From: AC-32 sp963821495
Lineage (GTDB): Bacteria > Actinomycetota > Thermoleophilia > Gaiellales > Gaiellaceae
Assembly (NCBI GenBank): GCA_963821495.1
Contig: CAWGEA010000003.1
Span: 2,046,001 to 2,110,000, forward strand
Direction of reading: 5' to 3'
Length of the DNA: 64,000 nucleotides
Positions 49,933-58,795 of the stretch are shown here, in pieces. The notes under the pieces are model-generated. The model saw only the letters and a program-made list of their open reading frames with translations. It did no database searches and was not told the DNA's origin. The position numbers and the translations under genes are program-made. Each line of letters starts with the position of its first letter. Position 1 is the stretch's first letter.

Positions 49933-50076
49933 ATGCTTCTCTGGCTACTCGTACTCGCATTGATCATCTTCGCGGTCGCCGGCGGCGTCGCACTCAGCAA
50001 CTTTCTCTGGCTGGTGCTGATCGTCGCGCTCGTGGTCGCAGTCTTCGCGTTGCTCTCAGGGCGACGCGCGGTCTAG
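49933..50076 (+). CDS. 47-residue two-span membrane protein
   Basis: MLLWLLVLALIIFAVAGGVA followed by LSNFLWLVLIVALVVAVFAL and SGRRAV; two short hydrophobic helices. AGGAGG lies 7 nt before the ATG. It is followed by a strong terminator, so it is a monocistronic transcript. Resembles small actinobacterial DUF-type membrane proteins; function unknown. Confidence 0.7.
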   Translation: MLLWLLVLALIIFAVAGGVALSNFLWLVLIVALVVAVFALLSGRRAV

Positions 50077-50127
50077 ACACAGGCCGGCCCCGTCCCAGGC
50101 GTCGGCCGGCCGAGACGTTCTGACGCG

Positions 50128-50164
50128 AGGAGCGGCGGGAGCGAGTTGCTCCCGCCGCTCCTTT
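50128..50164 (+). terminator. Strong intrinsic terminator
   Basis: GGAGCGGCGGGAGC (50129-50142) pairs fully with GCTCCCGCCGCTCC (50148-50161) around loop GAGTT, followed by TTT. It ends the 47-residue membrane protein transcript. Confidence 0.8.
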
Positions 50165-50179
50165 GCTCATCCTTGACCC

Positions 50180-50509
50180 ATGGCCCTGACCGTCGCGATC
50201 ATCCTCGCGCTGTTCGCGCCGTGGCCCCTGAACCTGATCCTGGTACTCGGAGGCCTCGGGATCGAGGCGGTCGAGCTCACCTGGGGGCTCCGGCTGGCCC
50301 GACGCTGGCGACCGCGGACCGGAGCCGAGGCCATGATCGGCCAGGTCGCCGAGGTCGTCGTTCCATGTCACCCGACCGGAAAGGTCCGCGTCCAGGGCGA
50401 GCTGTGGGAGGCCCGCTGCGCCCACGGAGCGGACGCGGGCGAGTCCGTGCGCATCGAGAGACTCGATGGCCTGACGCTTGTAGTGGCCCCCGTCGGCCCG
50501 GAAACCTGA
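50180..50509 (+). CDS. NfeD-like membrane protein (short form)
   Basis: 109 residues. Two membrane helices (LTVAIILALFAPWPLNLILV and LGGLGIEAVELTW) and a C-terminal OB-fold with IGQVAEVVVPCHPTGKVRVQ and GELWEARC, the NfeD signature. NfeD proteins pair with flotillin or stomatin proteases in membrane quality control; no partner is adjacent. Confidence 0.75.
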   Translation: MALTVAIILALFAPWPLNLILVLGGLGIEAVELTWGLRLARRWRPRTGAEAMIGQVAEVVVPCHPTGKVRVQGELWEARCAHGADAGESVRIERLDGLTLVVAPVGPET

Positions 50510-50577
50510 CGGCACGGACCGGGGCCTCACCCGATCGGGACGATGCGGCCGGCGCGGCCGCTTGCGAGTATGTGGCC

Positions 50578-50805
50578 ATGTTCAGGAAGTCGAAGACACG
50601 GCGACTGCGCGAGGCGCAGGTCGAGGCCAGGGCCGCAGTGCTCCTGACCCGGATCATGTTCGCGGAGCTCGCCAGGTGGACGTACGAGGGCGCGCGGAAG
50701 CGGCGGGCGCTGGAGCTCGGCGCACTCGCCGTGGGCCTTACGACCGCGGGCGTCGTCGCAAGGCACGCCATCCACCGCGAACACGCTCCGACGCCCGCCG
50801 CCTGA
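50578..50805 (+). CDS. Small basic membrane-associated hypothetical protein
   Basis: 75 residues: MFRKSKTRRLREAQVEARAA, a helical region, then a hydrophobic segment ALELGALAVGLTTAGVVA near the C-terminus. An in-frame GTG lies two codons upstream. No family recognised. Confidence 0.55.
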   Translation: MFRKSKTRRLREAQVEARAAVLLTRIMFAELARWTYEGARKRRALELGALAVGLTTAGVVARHAIHREHAPTPAA

Positions 50806-50892
50806 TCCCCGGGCATCGACGTGCCGACCCTCGCCGAGCCGAGGGAGGGCACTGCCATGGCCGCCGGCGATCGTTATCGTTGACGACCAGTC

Positions 50893-51295
50893 GTGTTCGA
50901 GGTGGAGACACGGAGCCTCCCGGGTGTTCCCACCGCGGTCGGCAGCGCGCAGGGCTTCACGCTCGTCGTCGACCGGCCGGCCGACGCGGGCGGCGGCGGG
51001 CTCGGGTTCAACGGCGGCCAGCTCCTCTACCTCGCGATCGCCGGCTGCGTCTCGAACGACCTCTTCCGCGAGGCGCGCGCCGAGGGGATCGAGCTGACGA
51101 GCGTTTTCGTTCGCGTTCGCGGCGACTTCTCGGGCGAGCCGCCAGTCTCGGAGCCGATCGAGTACGAGGTCGAGGTCGAGGGCGACGCCCCGCGCGAGCG
51201 GCTGGACGAGCTCGTCGCAGCGAGTCGACCGGATCGCGGAGATCCCGAACTCGCTCCGGAACGGCACCACGGTAGAGCTGACGCGCCGCGCCTGA
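50893..51295 (+). pseudogene. OsmC-family protein with frameshift
   Basis: The first frame encodes the OsmC-like fold with FNGGQLLYLAIAGCVSNDLF, where the conserved Cys lies in AGCVSND. At about 51218 the expected ending continues in another frame as RVDRIAEIPNSLRNGTTVEL and TRRA, with TGA at 51293-51295. The gene length (403 nt) has one base too many for an intact gene. Either an assembly indel or inactivation. OsmC proteins reduce organic hydroperoxides through a Cys pair. Confidence 0.75.
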
Positions 51296-52097
51296 CCGTT
51301 CGAGGGGCCGGCGTGAGCGCGTTGGTAACGGCGCGACGCCGAGGTGTCAGCGCGCCGACGGGCGCTCGCCGCGCGCGACCGTCGCTCACGACCCTGCGGA
51401 GCTGGGTCGGGTTCCGCGGCTGCAGCCACTTTGCGTCGTGCCCCTGCTTCTCGAGATTCGAGACCAGCCGGACGAGCTCCTTGCGTCCGGCGAGCGTCTT
51501 GCGGATCGCAAAGAAGTCGAACTTCGCGTGGACGTCGGCGCCACGCAGATCGTTGGCGATCTCGTCGGCGAGGCCACTGGTACCGCAGGGGTCGTTCGTC
51601 CCCCCGAAGAAGACCCACATCGACGGGGATTCCGCCTTGCCGGCCCTGCTGTAGCGCAGGAAGTCGTTGGCTCCCTGGCCGACGGCGCCGGAGAGGTCGG
51701 CGATCCGCGCGGGCCGGGACTGGGCAAGCGCGGACGCGACCTCCTCGTCGTTGTGCGTGGCGAAGGCGACTGAGGGCGGCTGGTAGACCGTGTCGCAGAC
51801 GCTGCCGACGAAGCGGAGGCCGACGAGGACATCCGGCTGGTTGCGCACGAAGCGGAGGACTTCCCGCTCGACCGCCTCGAGCTTCGTGTCGCCTCCGCCG
51901 AACGGGACGCGCATCTCCGACGAGCTGTCGACGATGAACAGCACGCTGCGCTGCACCGGCTTCGGCGGCGGGAAGATCTTGTTGTAGAGCTGGATCACCC
52001 CGAGGATCAGGCCCACGAGCGCACCGAGGGCGCCGACGATCTTCACGGGGTTGGGCAGACGCCTGATCGCCGCCACCGTCGTCGTCCAGCGGCTCAT
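51027..52097 (-). CDS. Membrane-anchored vWA-domain protein
   Basis: About 356 residues as the frame stands. A membrane helix (IVGALGALVGLILGVIQLY) is followed by a von Willebrand factor A-like domain with SVLFIVDSSSEMRVPFGGGD (MIDAS-like DxSxS). The last 90 or so codons run antisense to the osmC-like gene and look non-native, so the true stop may be near 51300 and lost through an indel. ATG 52097. Function unknown. Confidence 0.6.
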   Translation of the reverse strand: MSRWTTTVAAIRRLPNPVKIVGALGALVGLILGVIQLYNKIFPPPKPVQRSVLFIVDSSSEMRVPFGGGDTKLEAVEREVLRFVRNQPDVLVGLRFVGSVCDTVYQPPSVAFATHNDEEVASALAQSRPARIADLSGAVGQGANDFLRYSRAGKAESPSMWVFFGGTNDPCGTSGLADEIANDLRGADVHAKFDFFAIRKTLAGRKELVRLVSNLEKQGHDAKWLQPRNPTQLRRVVSDGRARRAPVGALTPRRRAVTNALTPAPRTVRRGASALPWCRSGASSGSPRSGRLAATSSSSRSRGASPSTSTSYSIGSETGGSPEKSPRTRTKTLVSSIPSARASRKRSFETQPAIAR

Positions 52098-52273
52098 CCG
52101 ATCTCGCCTGCGGCCATTCGCGGTCCTCCTCGCGCCGAGAGCCGAGGCCGCAGTGCACCGGCTCCGTCGCCACGGCCAAGCTTGCTCGGAGCCGAAGCCG
52201 AATTCAAGGCCGCAGCCGCGCGGCATCGCGGCCTCTAGGCAACACGTCACTTGCGCAGTAGGCTCATGCGGCG

Positions 52274-53659
52274 CTGAACCCAGTCGCCTCGTACTTCCAA
52301 AGCCTGAAGCCGCAACTCCCGCGTCCGGTCTGGGTGCTGGAAACGGGCGGCGTCGCAAACTCGCTCGGGAACGGGATCGTGATCCCGTTCCTCGTCATCT
52401 ACCTGCACGAGGTGCGAGCGATCGGGCTCGAGACGGCGGGTGCGGTGGTCGCCGTGCTGCTCGGGATCGGCGTCGTCGGCAGCCCGCTGGCCGGCCGGCT
52501 CGTCGATCGCATCGGCGCGCGCACGACGCTCATGTGCTCGCTCGCGCTGCTCGCCGCGGGCTACGGCGGCTTTCCGTTCGTGCGCGGCGCCTGGCTCGCG
52601 TTCGTCCTGGCGGCGATCGCAGGCGCGGGCAACGCCGGCTTCGCCCCGAGCCACTCGAGCCTGCTCGCCGCCCTCACCTCGGGCGAGCAGCGCACGACCG
52701 CCTACGCGTTGACCCGCGTCACCGACAACCTCGGCTTCGGGATCGGCGGCCTGATCGGCGGCCTGATCGCGACGACGCAGGTTCCCGAGAGCTACACCCT
52801 GCTCTTCGCGGTCGACGCCGGAACGTTCCTCGCGTTCATGGGGCTGCTGCTGTTCGTGCCCCAGCCGCCGCGCACCCCCGCCGCGGGCACCGCGGCCGGC
52901 GGCTACCGCCAGGTTGCGCGCGACCGCCCGTTCGTCGCGCTGCTGGCGCTGACCGCGCTGCTCGTCACGGCCGCCTACGCGCAGGTGGCGACGATGCTGC
53001 CGCCCTACGTGAAGGAGCACGCCTCCGTGGGCGAGGCCGGGATCGGCGCGATCTTCTTCGTCAACACGCTCGTGCTGGTGCTCGCCCAGCTCCCGTTCGC
53101 GAAGGCGCTCGGCGGGCACAACCGGCTGCGTGCAATGGCGGCGGCCGGGGCGATCTTCAGCGGCACGTGCCTCGGCGTCCTCGCGGCTGGCACCTGGCTC
53201 GACGGCAGGGCGGCGGTCGTGCTCCTCTGCGGCGTGATCGTCGCGTTCAGCATCGCGGAGTGCGTGCACGGCGCCGTGAACAACCCGCTGATCGCCGACC
53301 TCGCGCCGCCGCAGCTGATCGGCCGTTACATGGCGCTGCGCACCACGGCCTGGCAGATCGGCTTCCTCGCCGGCCCCACCCTCGGGAGCATCCTGCTGAT
53401 GCGCTCGCCGACGGCGCTCTGGTGCGGCGCCGCCGCGGCCTGCGCTCTCGCCGCCGTCGGGTTCCTGCTCCTGGAGCGGCAGATCCCTCCGGAACTGGCC
53501 GTTGCGCCGGGCCCGGAGCGGGTTCGGCGCAAGGCTTTCGGGGTACGATGGCGAACGACGATGAGAGTCGACGACCCCCTCAGTCCCGGTGCCGAGCCTG
53601 CCCCGCATCAAGCGCCCGAGACCTCGCACGCAGGCGAGGGACGTCGACACACGGCCTGA
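52274..53659 (+). CDS. MFS transporter (paralog of the one at 38.7 kb), unclear N-terminus
   Basis: About 461 residues with twelve spans; GGVANSLGNGIVIPFLVIYL and GIGGLIGGLIATT parallel the first MFS. The frame before GTG 52331 encodes LNPVASYFQSLKPQLPRPVW, aligning with the other protein's N-terminus, but the only near start is CTG 52274. A TAGGCT (52259-52264) and an out-of-frame ATG at 52266 suggest one lost base. The 3' end overlaps corA by 71 bp. Confidence 0.78.
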   Translation: MNPVASYFQSLKPQLPRPVWVLETGGVANSLGNGIVIPFLVIYLHEVRAIGLETAGAVVAVLLGIGVVGSPLAGRLVDRIGARTTLMCSLALLAAGYGGFPFVRGAWLAFVLAAIAGAGNAGFAPSHSSLLAALTSGEQRTTAYALTRVTDNLGFGIGGLIGGLIATTQVPESYTLLFAVDAGTFLAFMGLLLFVPQPPRTPAAGTAAGGYRQVARDRPFVALLALTALLVTAAYAQVATMLPPYVKEHASVGEAGIGAIFFVNTLVLVLAQLPFAKALGGHNRLRAMAAAGAIFSGTCLGVLAAGTWLDGRAAVVLLCGVIVAFSIAECVHGAVNNPLIADLAPPQLIGRYMALRTTAWQIGFLAGPTLGSILLMRSPTALWCGAAAACALAAVGFLLLERQIPPELAVAPGPERVRRKAFGVRWRTTMRVDDPLSPGAEPAPHQAPETSHAGEGRRHTA

Positions 53660-54575
53660 GCCGCGCCTCGCAGAGCTCCACGCACACGGCCTGACCTGGG
53701 TTCATCTCGACGCGCCCACGCTCGAGGAGGCGCAGCAGCTCGCCGAGCGCTACGGGTGGCACCCGCTCGACCTCGAGGACGTGCTCTCGCGCCGCCAGCG
53801 CCCGAAGGTCGACGAGTACCCCGACTACCTGTTCGGCGTCCTCCACTTCCCGGTCTACGACAAGGCGATCCAGCGCCTGAACGCGGCCGAGCTCGACCTC
53901 TTCGTCGGCAACGGCTGGCTCGTGACGCTGCCTGCCGTCGAGCTCCTCCCCGTGACGCGGCTGTTCGGCCGCTGCGAGGAGGACGAGGAGCTCCGCGACC
54001 AGCTGTTCGCGAAGGGCTCGGGCTACCTGCTCTACCACATCCTCGACGACCTCTTCGACTACTGCTTCCCGATCCTCGACAAGATCGGGCACAAGCTCGA
54101 CTCGGTCGAGGACGACCTCTTCGAGAAGCGCGCCGAGGAGGTCGTACGCGACCTCTCGAACGTCAAGCAGGAGATCATCTCCTACCGCAAGATCATCAAG
54201 CCCGAGCGCTCGACCCTGCGGCTGCTCGAGCGCCAGATCGAGCGCTTCCTGCCCGAGGACCTCGAGCTCTACTTCGACGACATCGTCGACGCGAGCGAGC
54301 GAATCTGGGACCTTCTCGACAACTACAAGGAGGTCGTCGAGGCGCTCGAGGACACGAACGAGTCGGTCATCTCGCACCGCCAGAACGACGTCCTGCGCGT
54401 GCTCACGGTCGTGACGGTGATCCTGATGCCGCTCACCCTGATCACGGGGATCTTCGGCATGAACGTGCACTTCCCCGGCTTCGAGACCGGTGCCGCGTTC
54501 TGGGCGATCGTCGGCTTCATGCTCGGGCTAGGCGCGGGCCTGACCGCGTTCTTCCGGCTCAAGCGCTGGCTCTAG
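53589..54575 (+). CDS. CorA-family magnesium/divalent-cation transporter
   Basis: 328 residues. A large cytoplasmic domain with HPLDLEDVLSRRQRPKVDEY is followed by two C-terminal membrane spans with the CorA signature GMN in TGIFGMNVHFPG, flanked by VTVILMPLTLI. It imports Mg2+ or Co2+. GTG 53589 is the start. Its stop is immediately followed by the next ATG, so the two are co-translated. Confidence 0.92.
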   Translation: MPSLPRIKRPRPRTQARDVDTRPEPRLAELHAHGLTWVHLDAPTLEEAQQLAERYGWHPLDLEDVLSRRQRPKVDEYPDYLFGVLHFPVYDKAIQRLNAAELDLFVGNGWLVTLPAVELLPVTRLFGRCEEDEELRDQLFAKGSGYLLYHILDDLFDYCFPILDKIGHKLDSVEDDLFEKRAEEVVRDLSNVKQEIISYRKIIKPERSTLRLLERQIERFLPEDLELYFDDIVDASERIWDLLDNYKEVVEALEDTNESVISHRQNDVLRVLTVVTVILMPLTLITGIFGMNVHFPGFETGAAFWAIVGFMLGLGAGLTAFFRLKRWL

Positions 54576-55055
54576 ATGTCGCGCCCGGCGCGGCTGTTCT
54601 TCGCCCTCGCGCTGGGAGTGGTCGCGTCGGCCGCGGTCGTGACGGTGGTCGCGCTGCTGGCCGGCACGGGGACGAGCGGTCGCGTCTTGCCCTCCTGCGC
54701 GCAGGCCGCGTCGCCGATCTCCCGCCCGCGCGACCTGCCGAGCTCCTTCCCCTTCCCGGACGGCACGGTGTTCACCGCGCGCTATCGCAACCGCCTGACG
54801 CACGGCGTACCGCAGGTCGACGGGCGGATGCCACTCGGCCTCGCGCAGGCGACACGGTTTCTGAACGACAGGCTCCTTCGCGCCGGCTACCACGTCGGCT
54901 ACCGCGAGCGCAGCGCGCGCGAGCTCTACGCGTTCTACGAGACCTCGGGGTACGGCGGCCACCTGAGCGTGAAGCCCCTCACGGGCTGCGCGGGGGCGAC
55001 GGCGTTCTCGGTCTCCGCCCGCCCGAGGCCCCTCGGCCGGAACAACTCGCAGTGA
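54576..55055 (+). CDS. Secreted hypothetical protein downstream of corA
   Basis: 159 residues. A signal anchor (LFFALALGVVASAAVVTVVALLA) is followed by a soluble domain with SFPFPDGTVFTARYRNRLTH and FLNDRLLRAGYHVGYRERSA. No family recognised. The ATG abuts the corA stop codon, implying an operon. Confidence 0.65.
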   Translation: MSRPARLFFALALGVVASAAVVTVVALLAGTGTSGRVLPSCAQAASPISRPRDLPSSFPFPDGTVFTARYRNRLTHGVPQVDGRMPLGLAQATRFLNDRLLRAGYHVGYRERSARELYAFYETSGYGGHLSVKPLTGCAGATAFSVSARPRPLGRNNSQ

Positions 55056-55068
55056 TCGGCACAGCCTC

Positions 55069-57471
55069 TTACTGAGGTTGAGGCGCGCCTGCGTCGTGCG
55101 CGATCGCCGCGGTCGGCTCGGCCGTCAGCAGCGGCAGCGTCAGGACGAACGTCGTCACGTGGTCGCGCCCCTGCTCGCCCCAGATCTTGCCGCCGTGGGC
55201 CTCGACGATGCCACGGCAGATGGCGAGCCCGAGGCCCGCGCCGCGGATGCCGCGCTCGTTCGCGTTGCGACCCCGGTAGAAGGGCTCGAAGATCCGCTCG
55301 AGCTCCGCGGGCGGGATGTCGCCCCCGCGGTCGGCGACGCTGACGAGGGCGTCTCCGTCTTCGGCGAGCAAGCCGACCTCGACCGGCGAGCCGGGGTCGG
55401 AGTAGCGGGCGGCGTTCTCGAGCAGGTTGTCGAGCACCTGCTCGATCCGGAGCGGGTCGGCGAGGACCGGCACGTCCTCGTCGGGAAGGCGGAGCGTGAC
55501 GGCGTGCCCGCTCTCCTCGAGCTTCGGCCGCGCCTTGTCGATCGCTCTCGTGATCAACGAGCGCAGCGCGATCGGCTCCTGCTCGATTGGCAGGCGCCCT
55601 GCCTGGAGCCGGCTCACGTCGAGCAGCTCGTCGATCATGTGCTCGAGCTTGTCCGTCTCCTCGTCGATGATCTCGAGGAAGTGGCGGCGCGTCGAAGGCT
55701 CGATCGGCGTGTCCTCACGCAGGAGCGTCGTCGCGTAGCTCTTGATGAACCCGAGCGGCGTGCGCAGCTCGTGCGAGACCGCCGAGATGAGCTCGCTGCG
55801 CATCCGCTGAACCTCGTGCTGGGCCTCGAGCCGGCGGAGCTCGCCGGCGAGGCGGGTGTTCTCGACCGCGACCGCGATCTGGTCGCAGATCGCGGTCAGG
55901 ATCGGGCGCTCCTCGGGGGTCGGGAGCTCGCCGTGCCGACGGCCGAGGGTGAGCACCCCGAGGACGCCGCTCGGCCCGCGGAGGGGAAGAACGGCGAGCG
56001 CCTCGGCCGTGACTGCGCAATCGGCGTGGAGCCGCTCCCGCTCGGCGCGGTCGAGGTAGAGAGGCTGCGCCTCCGCGCTCGCGGCGAGGCAGAAGCGGTC
56101 GGTGCAGCTCGCACACGGGAACTCGCTCCAGCTCCCCCGCGCGACGGTCTCGGTCGCCCGCCCGCCCCCGTCCTCGAGCAGGCGCACGGCGGCAGCGTCC
56201 ATGCCAGTCTGCTCGAGCACGACGTCGAGGCAGCGCTCCAGCATTCCTCCGAGGTCGTGCGCCTCGTTCGCCGCGGCGAGGATCGCGCTGACCGCGGCGA
56301 GCTGGCGGTTGCGGGCGTTGAGCTCGGCCGTGCGGTCGGCGACCTTCAGCTCGAGCTCCTCGCCCCACCGGCGGACGGTGTCGAGCGAGTCCCTGAGCTG
56401 CACGCGCATGGTCTCGAGGCTCTCCGCCAGCACGCCGATCTCCCCGCCCTCCGCGACGCGCACGGGCCGCTCCAGGTTCCCGGAAGCCATCTCCTCCGCC
56501 GCGCGGGTGAGATCCCGGACCGGGCGGACGAGCAGCTGCGCGCCGAGCAGGGTGAGCAGCCACAGAGCCGCCAGCGCGCCCCCGCCCGCGAGCATCAGCG
56601 TCCGCCGGAGCCGACGGGCGGGTGCGTAGGTCTCGCGGTCGGTTCCGCCCAGCGCGACCGCCCACGGTGCCGCCGACAGGCGGACGAACGCCATCGCGTG
56701 CTTCTCGTGCCGCAGGCCGGCAGGCTCGTTGCTACCGCCGGTGACCGGCACATCCGCGGTTCCCGCTGACCGGGCCTTGAGCATCTCCCGGTAGAAGGCG
56801 AGGTGCTCGCCCTGCATGAGCGCGGAGCCGGCCTCGGTCGAGGCCAGCGCGATGCCGTTCGGCCCGACGAGCTCGGCGTGCCCCGTCGTTCCGAGTCGCC
56901 GTGCCGCGTCCAGCCGCTCCATCACGTCCGGCCCGGCGAGATCGAGCGTCCCGACGATGAGCCCGCCCCGGCGGACCGGGACGCCGAGGGCCACCACCGG
57001 CCGGGCGCGAACGTCGCGGAACGGCGGCGAGATCGCCGTCTGCCTTGACGCGAGGGCGCGCGCGACGAAGCCACCCGGGATGCGTCCGGCCCCCGGCCAG
57101 GACCCCATCGCGACCAACCGGCCTCCCCTCGAGTCGAGGAGGGCGACCGACGTGAACGCGCCGCCGCTCGCGCGGTAGATCTCGGTGAGAAGGCGACGCC
57201 GCACGCCCGCCGGCGCCGGACGCGCGTCGAAGGCCCTGAGGTCGGAGAAGCGGTGCTGGAGAAGCCCGTCGAAGTCCTCGGCCAGCTCCCTGGTGATCGC
57301 GAGCCGCTCGTGGAGGATGCGATTCGTGCTCGCGTCGACCGCGCGGATGCCGAGAACGCTGAAGCTGGCGAAGAGGACGACGAACCCGATCGTGACGCCG
57401 ATCGCGAGTCGCGGCCAGAGCGTCAGGCGCCGCCAGCGCGCGAGCGGGTTCCACAGACCGTTACGGTTCAC
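55069..57471 (-). CDS. Membrane sensor histidine kinase (HAMP-GAF-HisKA-HATPase)
   Basis: 800 residues. Spans at about 20-42 and 295-318 bound an extracytoplasmic Cache-like sensor; then HAMP, a GAF domain with a Cys cluster (EFPCASCTDRFC), HisKA with SAVSHELRTPLGFIKSYA (phospho-His) and HATPase with DNLLENAARYSDPGSPVE, GAGLGLAICRGIV. It is divergent from its response regulator. GTG 57471 is 7 nt after GACACT; upstream GTGs are alternatives. Confidence 0.88.
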   Translation of the reverse strand: MNRNGLWNPLARWRRLTLWPRLAIGVTIGFVVLFASFSVLGIRAVDASTNRILHERLAITRELAEDFDGLLQHRFSDLRAFDARPAPAGVRRRLLTEIYRASGGAFTSVALLDSRGGRLVAMGSWPGAGRIPGGFVARALASRQTAISPPFRDVRARPVVALGVPVRRGGLIVGTLDLAGPDVMERLDAARRLGTTGHAELVGPNGIALASTEAGSALMQGEHLAFYREMLKARSAGTADVPVTGGSNEPAGLRHEKHAMAFVRLSAAPWAVALGGTDRETYAPARRLRRTLMLAGGGALAALWLLTLLGAQLLVRPVRDLTRAAEEMASGNLERPVRVAEGGEIGVLAESLETMRVQLRDSLDTVRRWGEELELKVADRTAELNARNRQLAAVSAILAAANEAHDLGGMLERCLDVVLEQTGMDAAAVRLLEDGGGRATETVARGSWSEFPCASCTDRFCLAASAEAQPLYLDRAERERLHADCAVTAEALAVLPLRGPSGVLGVLTLGRRHGELPTPEERPILTAICDQIAVAVENTRLAGELRRLEAQHEVQRMRSELISAVSHELRTPLGFIKSYATTLLREDTPIEPSTRRHFLEIIDEETDKLEHMIDELLDVSRLQAGRLPIEQEPIALRSLITRAIDKARPKLEESGHAVTLRLPDEDVPVLADPLRIEQVLDNLLENAARYSDPGSPVEVGLLAEDGDALVSVADRGGDIPPAELERIFEPFYRGRNANERGIRGAGLGLAICRGIVEAHGGKIWGEQGRDHVTTFVLTLPLLTAEPTAAIAHDAGAPQPQ

Positions 57472-57522
57472 CACCACAGTGTCGCGCGCGATCGCCGGAG
57501 CCGCCAGGAGCCAGCGACGCCG

Positions 57523-58215
57523 ATGAACGAGAGCGTTCTCGCCGTCGACGACGAGCCGCGCTACCTGGAGATCATCCGCTTCAACCTCGAGTCCGCCGGC
57601 TACCGCGTGGAGTGCGCGGCCAGCGGTGAGGACGCGCTGAAGACCTTCGCGCAGGGCGAGCCCGACCTGATCGTCCTCGACGTGATGCTCCCGGGCCTCG
57701 ACGGCTTCGAGGTTCTGGGCCACATCCGCGAGCGCTCCAGCTGCCCCGTGATCATGCTCACCGCGAAGGGGTCGGAGGAAGACAAGGTGCGCGGCCTGCG
57801 GCTGGGCGCGGACGACTACGTGACCAAGCCGTTCTCGGCCCAGGAGCTGCTCGCACGCGTCGAGGCGGTGCTGAGGCGGGCGCACGGCGGGCGCGAGGGC
57901 GGCGAGCGGGAGCCGGCGGTCGTGATCGGCGATCTGCGCATCGACCAACAGGGGAAGCAGGTGACGATCGCGGGAAGCGAGGTACGGCTGTCGCCGACCG
58001 AGTACCGCCTCCTCCTCTGTCTCGCCCTCAACGCGGGCGTCGTGCTGAGCCGCGACGAGCTGCTCATGCAGGTGTGGGGCAAGGCGTACAAGGGCGAGGA
58101 CGAGATCCTGCGTGTCGCGCTCTGGCGGCTGCGCCAGAAGCTCGAGCAGGACTCGTCCGAGCCGCGCTACATCGTCACCCGGCCCGGTCTCGGGTACATG
58201 CTCGCCGCCGAGTAG
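57523..58215 (+). CDS. OmpR/PhoB-family response regulator
   Basis: 230 residues. The receiver has LAVDDEP, phospho-Asp in LIVLDVMLPGLDGFEV and KPFSAQELLARVEAVLRR; the winged helix has LSPTEYRLLLCLALNAG and PRYIVTRPGLGYML. It is divergently paired with the kinase (51 bp apart). The likely target site is the tandem repeat at 58245-58266. AGGAG lies upstream of the ATG. Confidence 0.92.
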   Translation: MNESVLAVDDEPRYLEIIRFNLESAGYRVECAASGEDALKTFAQGEPDLIVLDVMLPGLDGFEVLGHIRERSSCPVIMLTAKGSEEDKVRGLRLGADDYVTKPFSAQELLARVEAVLRRAHGGREGGEREPAVVIGDLRIDQQGKQVTIAGSEVRLSPTEYRLLLCLALNAGVVLSRDELLMQVWGKAYKGEDEILRVALWRLRQKLEQDSSEPRYIVTRPGLGYMLAAE

Positions 58216-58244
58216 CGCTTCGAGGCCCGCCGGCCGCCCGTTTC

Positions 58245-58266
58245 CACCTGTAACGCACCTGTGACG
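58245..58266 (+). promoter_or_regulatory. PhoP-like direct-repeat box
   Basis: CACCTGTAACG and CACCTGTGACG are adjacent 11-bp repeats, 10 of 11 identical. On the other strand they read TCACAGG-N4-TTACAGG, close to the mycobacterial PhoP box TCACAGC-N4-TCACAGC. The box lies between the regulator gene and the secreted protein at 58362. Confidence 0.6.
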
Positions 58267-58361
58267 GTCCTGCTATGGCGCCGTTACGCGGGTTGGGGCG
58301 ACGCTCTGGACAGAAGCAAGCCAGCAACCGGCCCCCGGCGGGCCATTCGGAAGGAGTAGCA

Positions 58362-58739
58362 ATGAGCAAGCGCCTCACCATCAAGCTCCTCGTCACTGCC
58401 GCGGCGGCCGTCGTGCTGGCGGTCACCTGGGGCCTCGCGAGCGGCTCGTCCTCCGCATCGGCGAGCGCCACGAAGCTGCGGGTCGTCCCGATCGTGATGA
58501 AGGATCCCGGCTGCCACTGGTTCCACGTCGCCGGCAAGGACAAGATCCGGCTCGTCGTCCACGGCAAGACGGCGTTCCGCAACCTGGACGAGGCAGCCCT
58601 CACCTTCAAGGGGAAGGGCGGCTATCTCCGCCACGTCCCGGTGGGCAAGACGCTGACCGTCGCGAAGACGGGGACCTACCGGATCAAGATGGTTCACCAG
58701 CATCCCGACGACAACACGCTGGTGCTCGTCGTCAAGTAG
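58362..58739 (+). CDS. Secreted hypothetical protein, probable two-component target
   Basis: 125 residues. A signal peptide (LLVTAAAAVVLAVTWGLA) is followed by a small beta-rich domain: VVPIVMKDPGCHWFHVAG, KIRLVVHGKTAFRNLDEAAL and YRIKMVHQHPDDNTLVLVV. A plastocyanin-like fold is possible but ligands are not clear. GGAAGGAG precedes the ATG, and a PhoP-like repeat lies 96 bp upstream. Confidence 0.7.
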   Translation: MSKRLTIKLLVTAAAAVVLAVTWGLASGSSSASASATKLRVVPIVMKDPGCHWFHVAGKDKIRLVVHGKTAFRNLDEAALTFKGKGGYLRHVPVGKTLTVAKTGTYRIKMVHQHPDDNTLVLVVK

Positions 58740-58759
58740 AGCCACTCCCACAGCGAGAT

Positions 58760-58790
58760 CGGCAGGAGGCGCTTCGGCGCCTCCTTGCCG
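58760..58790. terminator. Bidirectional terminator hairpin with UUCG loop
   Basis: GGAGGCGC (58765-58772), TTCG and GCGCCTCC (58777-58784), extended by CGGCA/TTGCCG arms. It lies between two convergent genes. Confidence 0.8.
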
Positions 58791-58795
58791 TTGGG

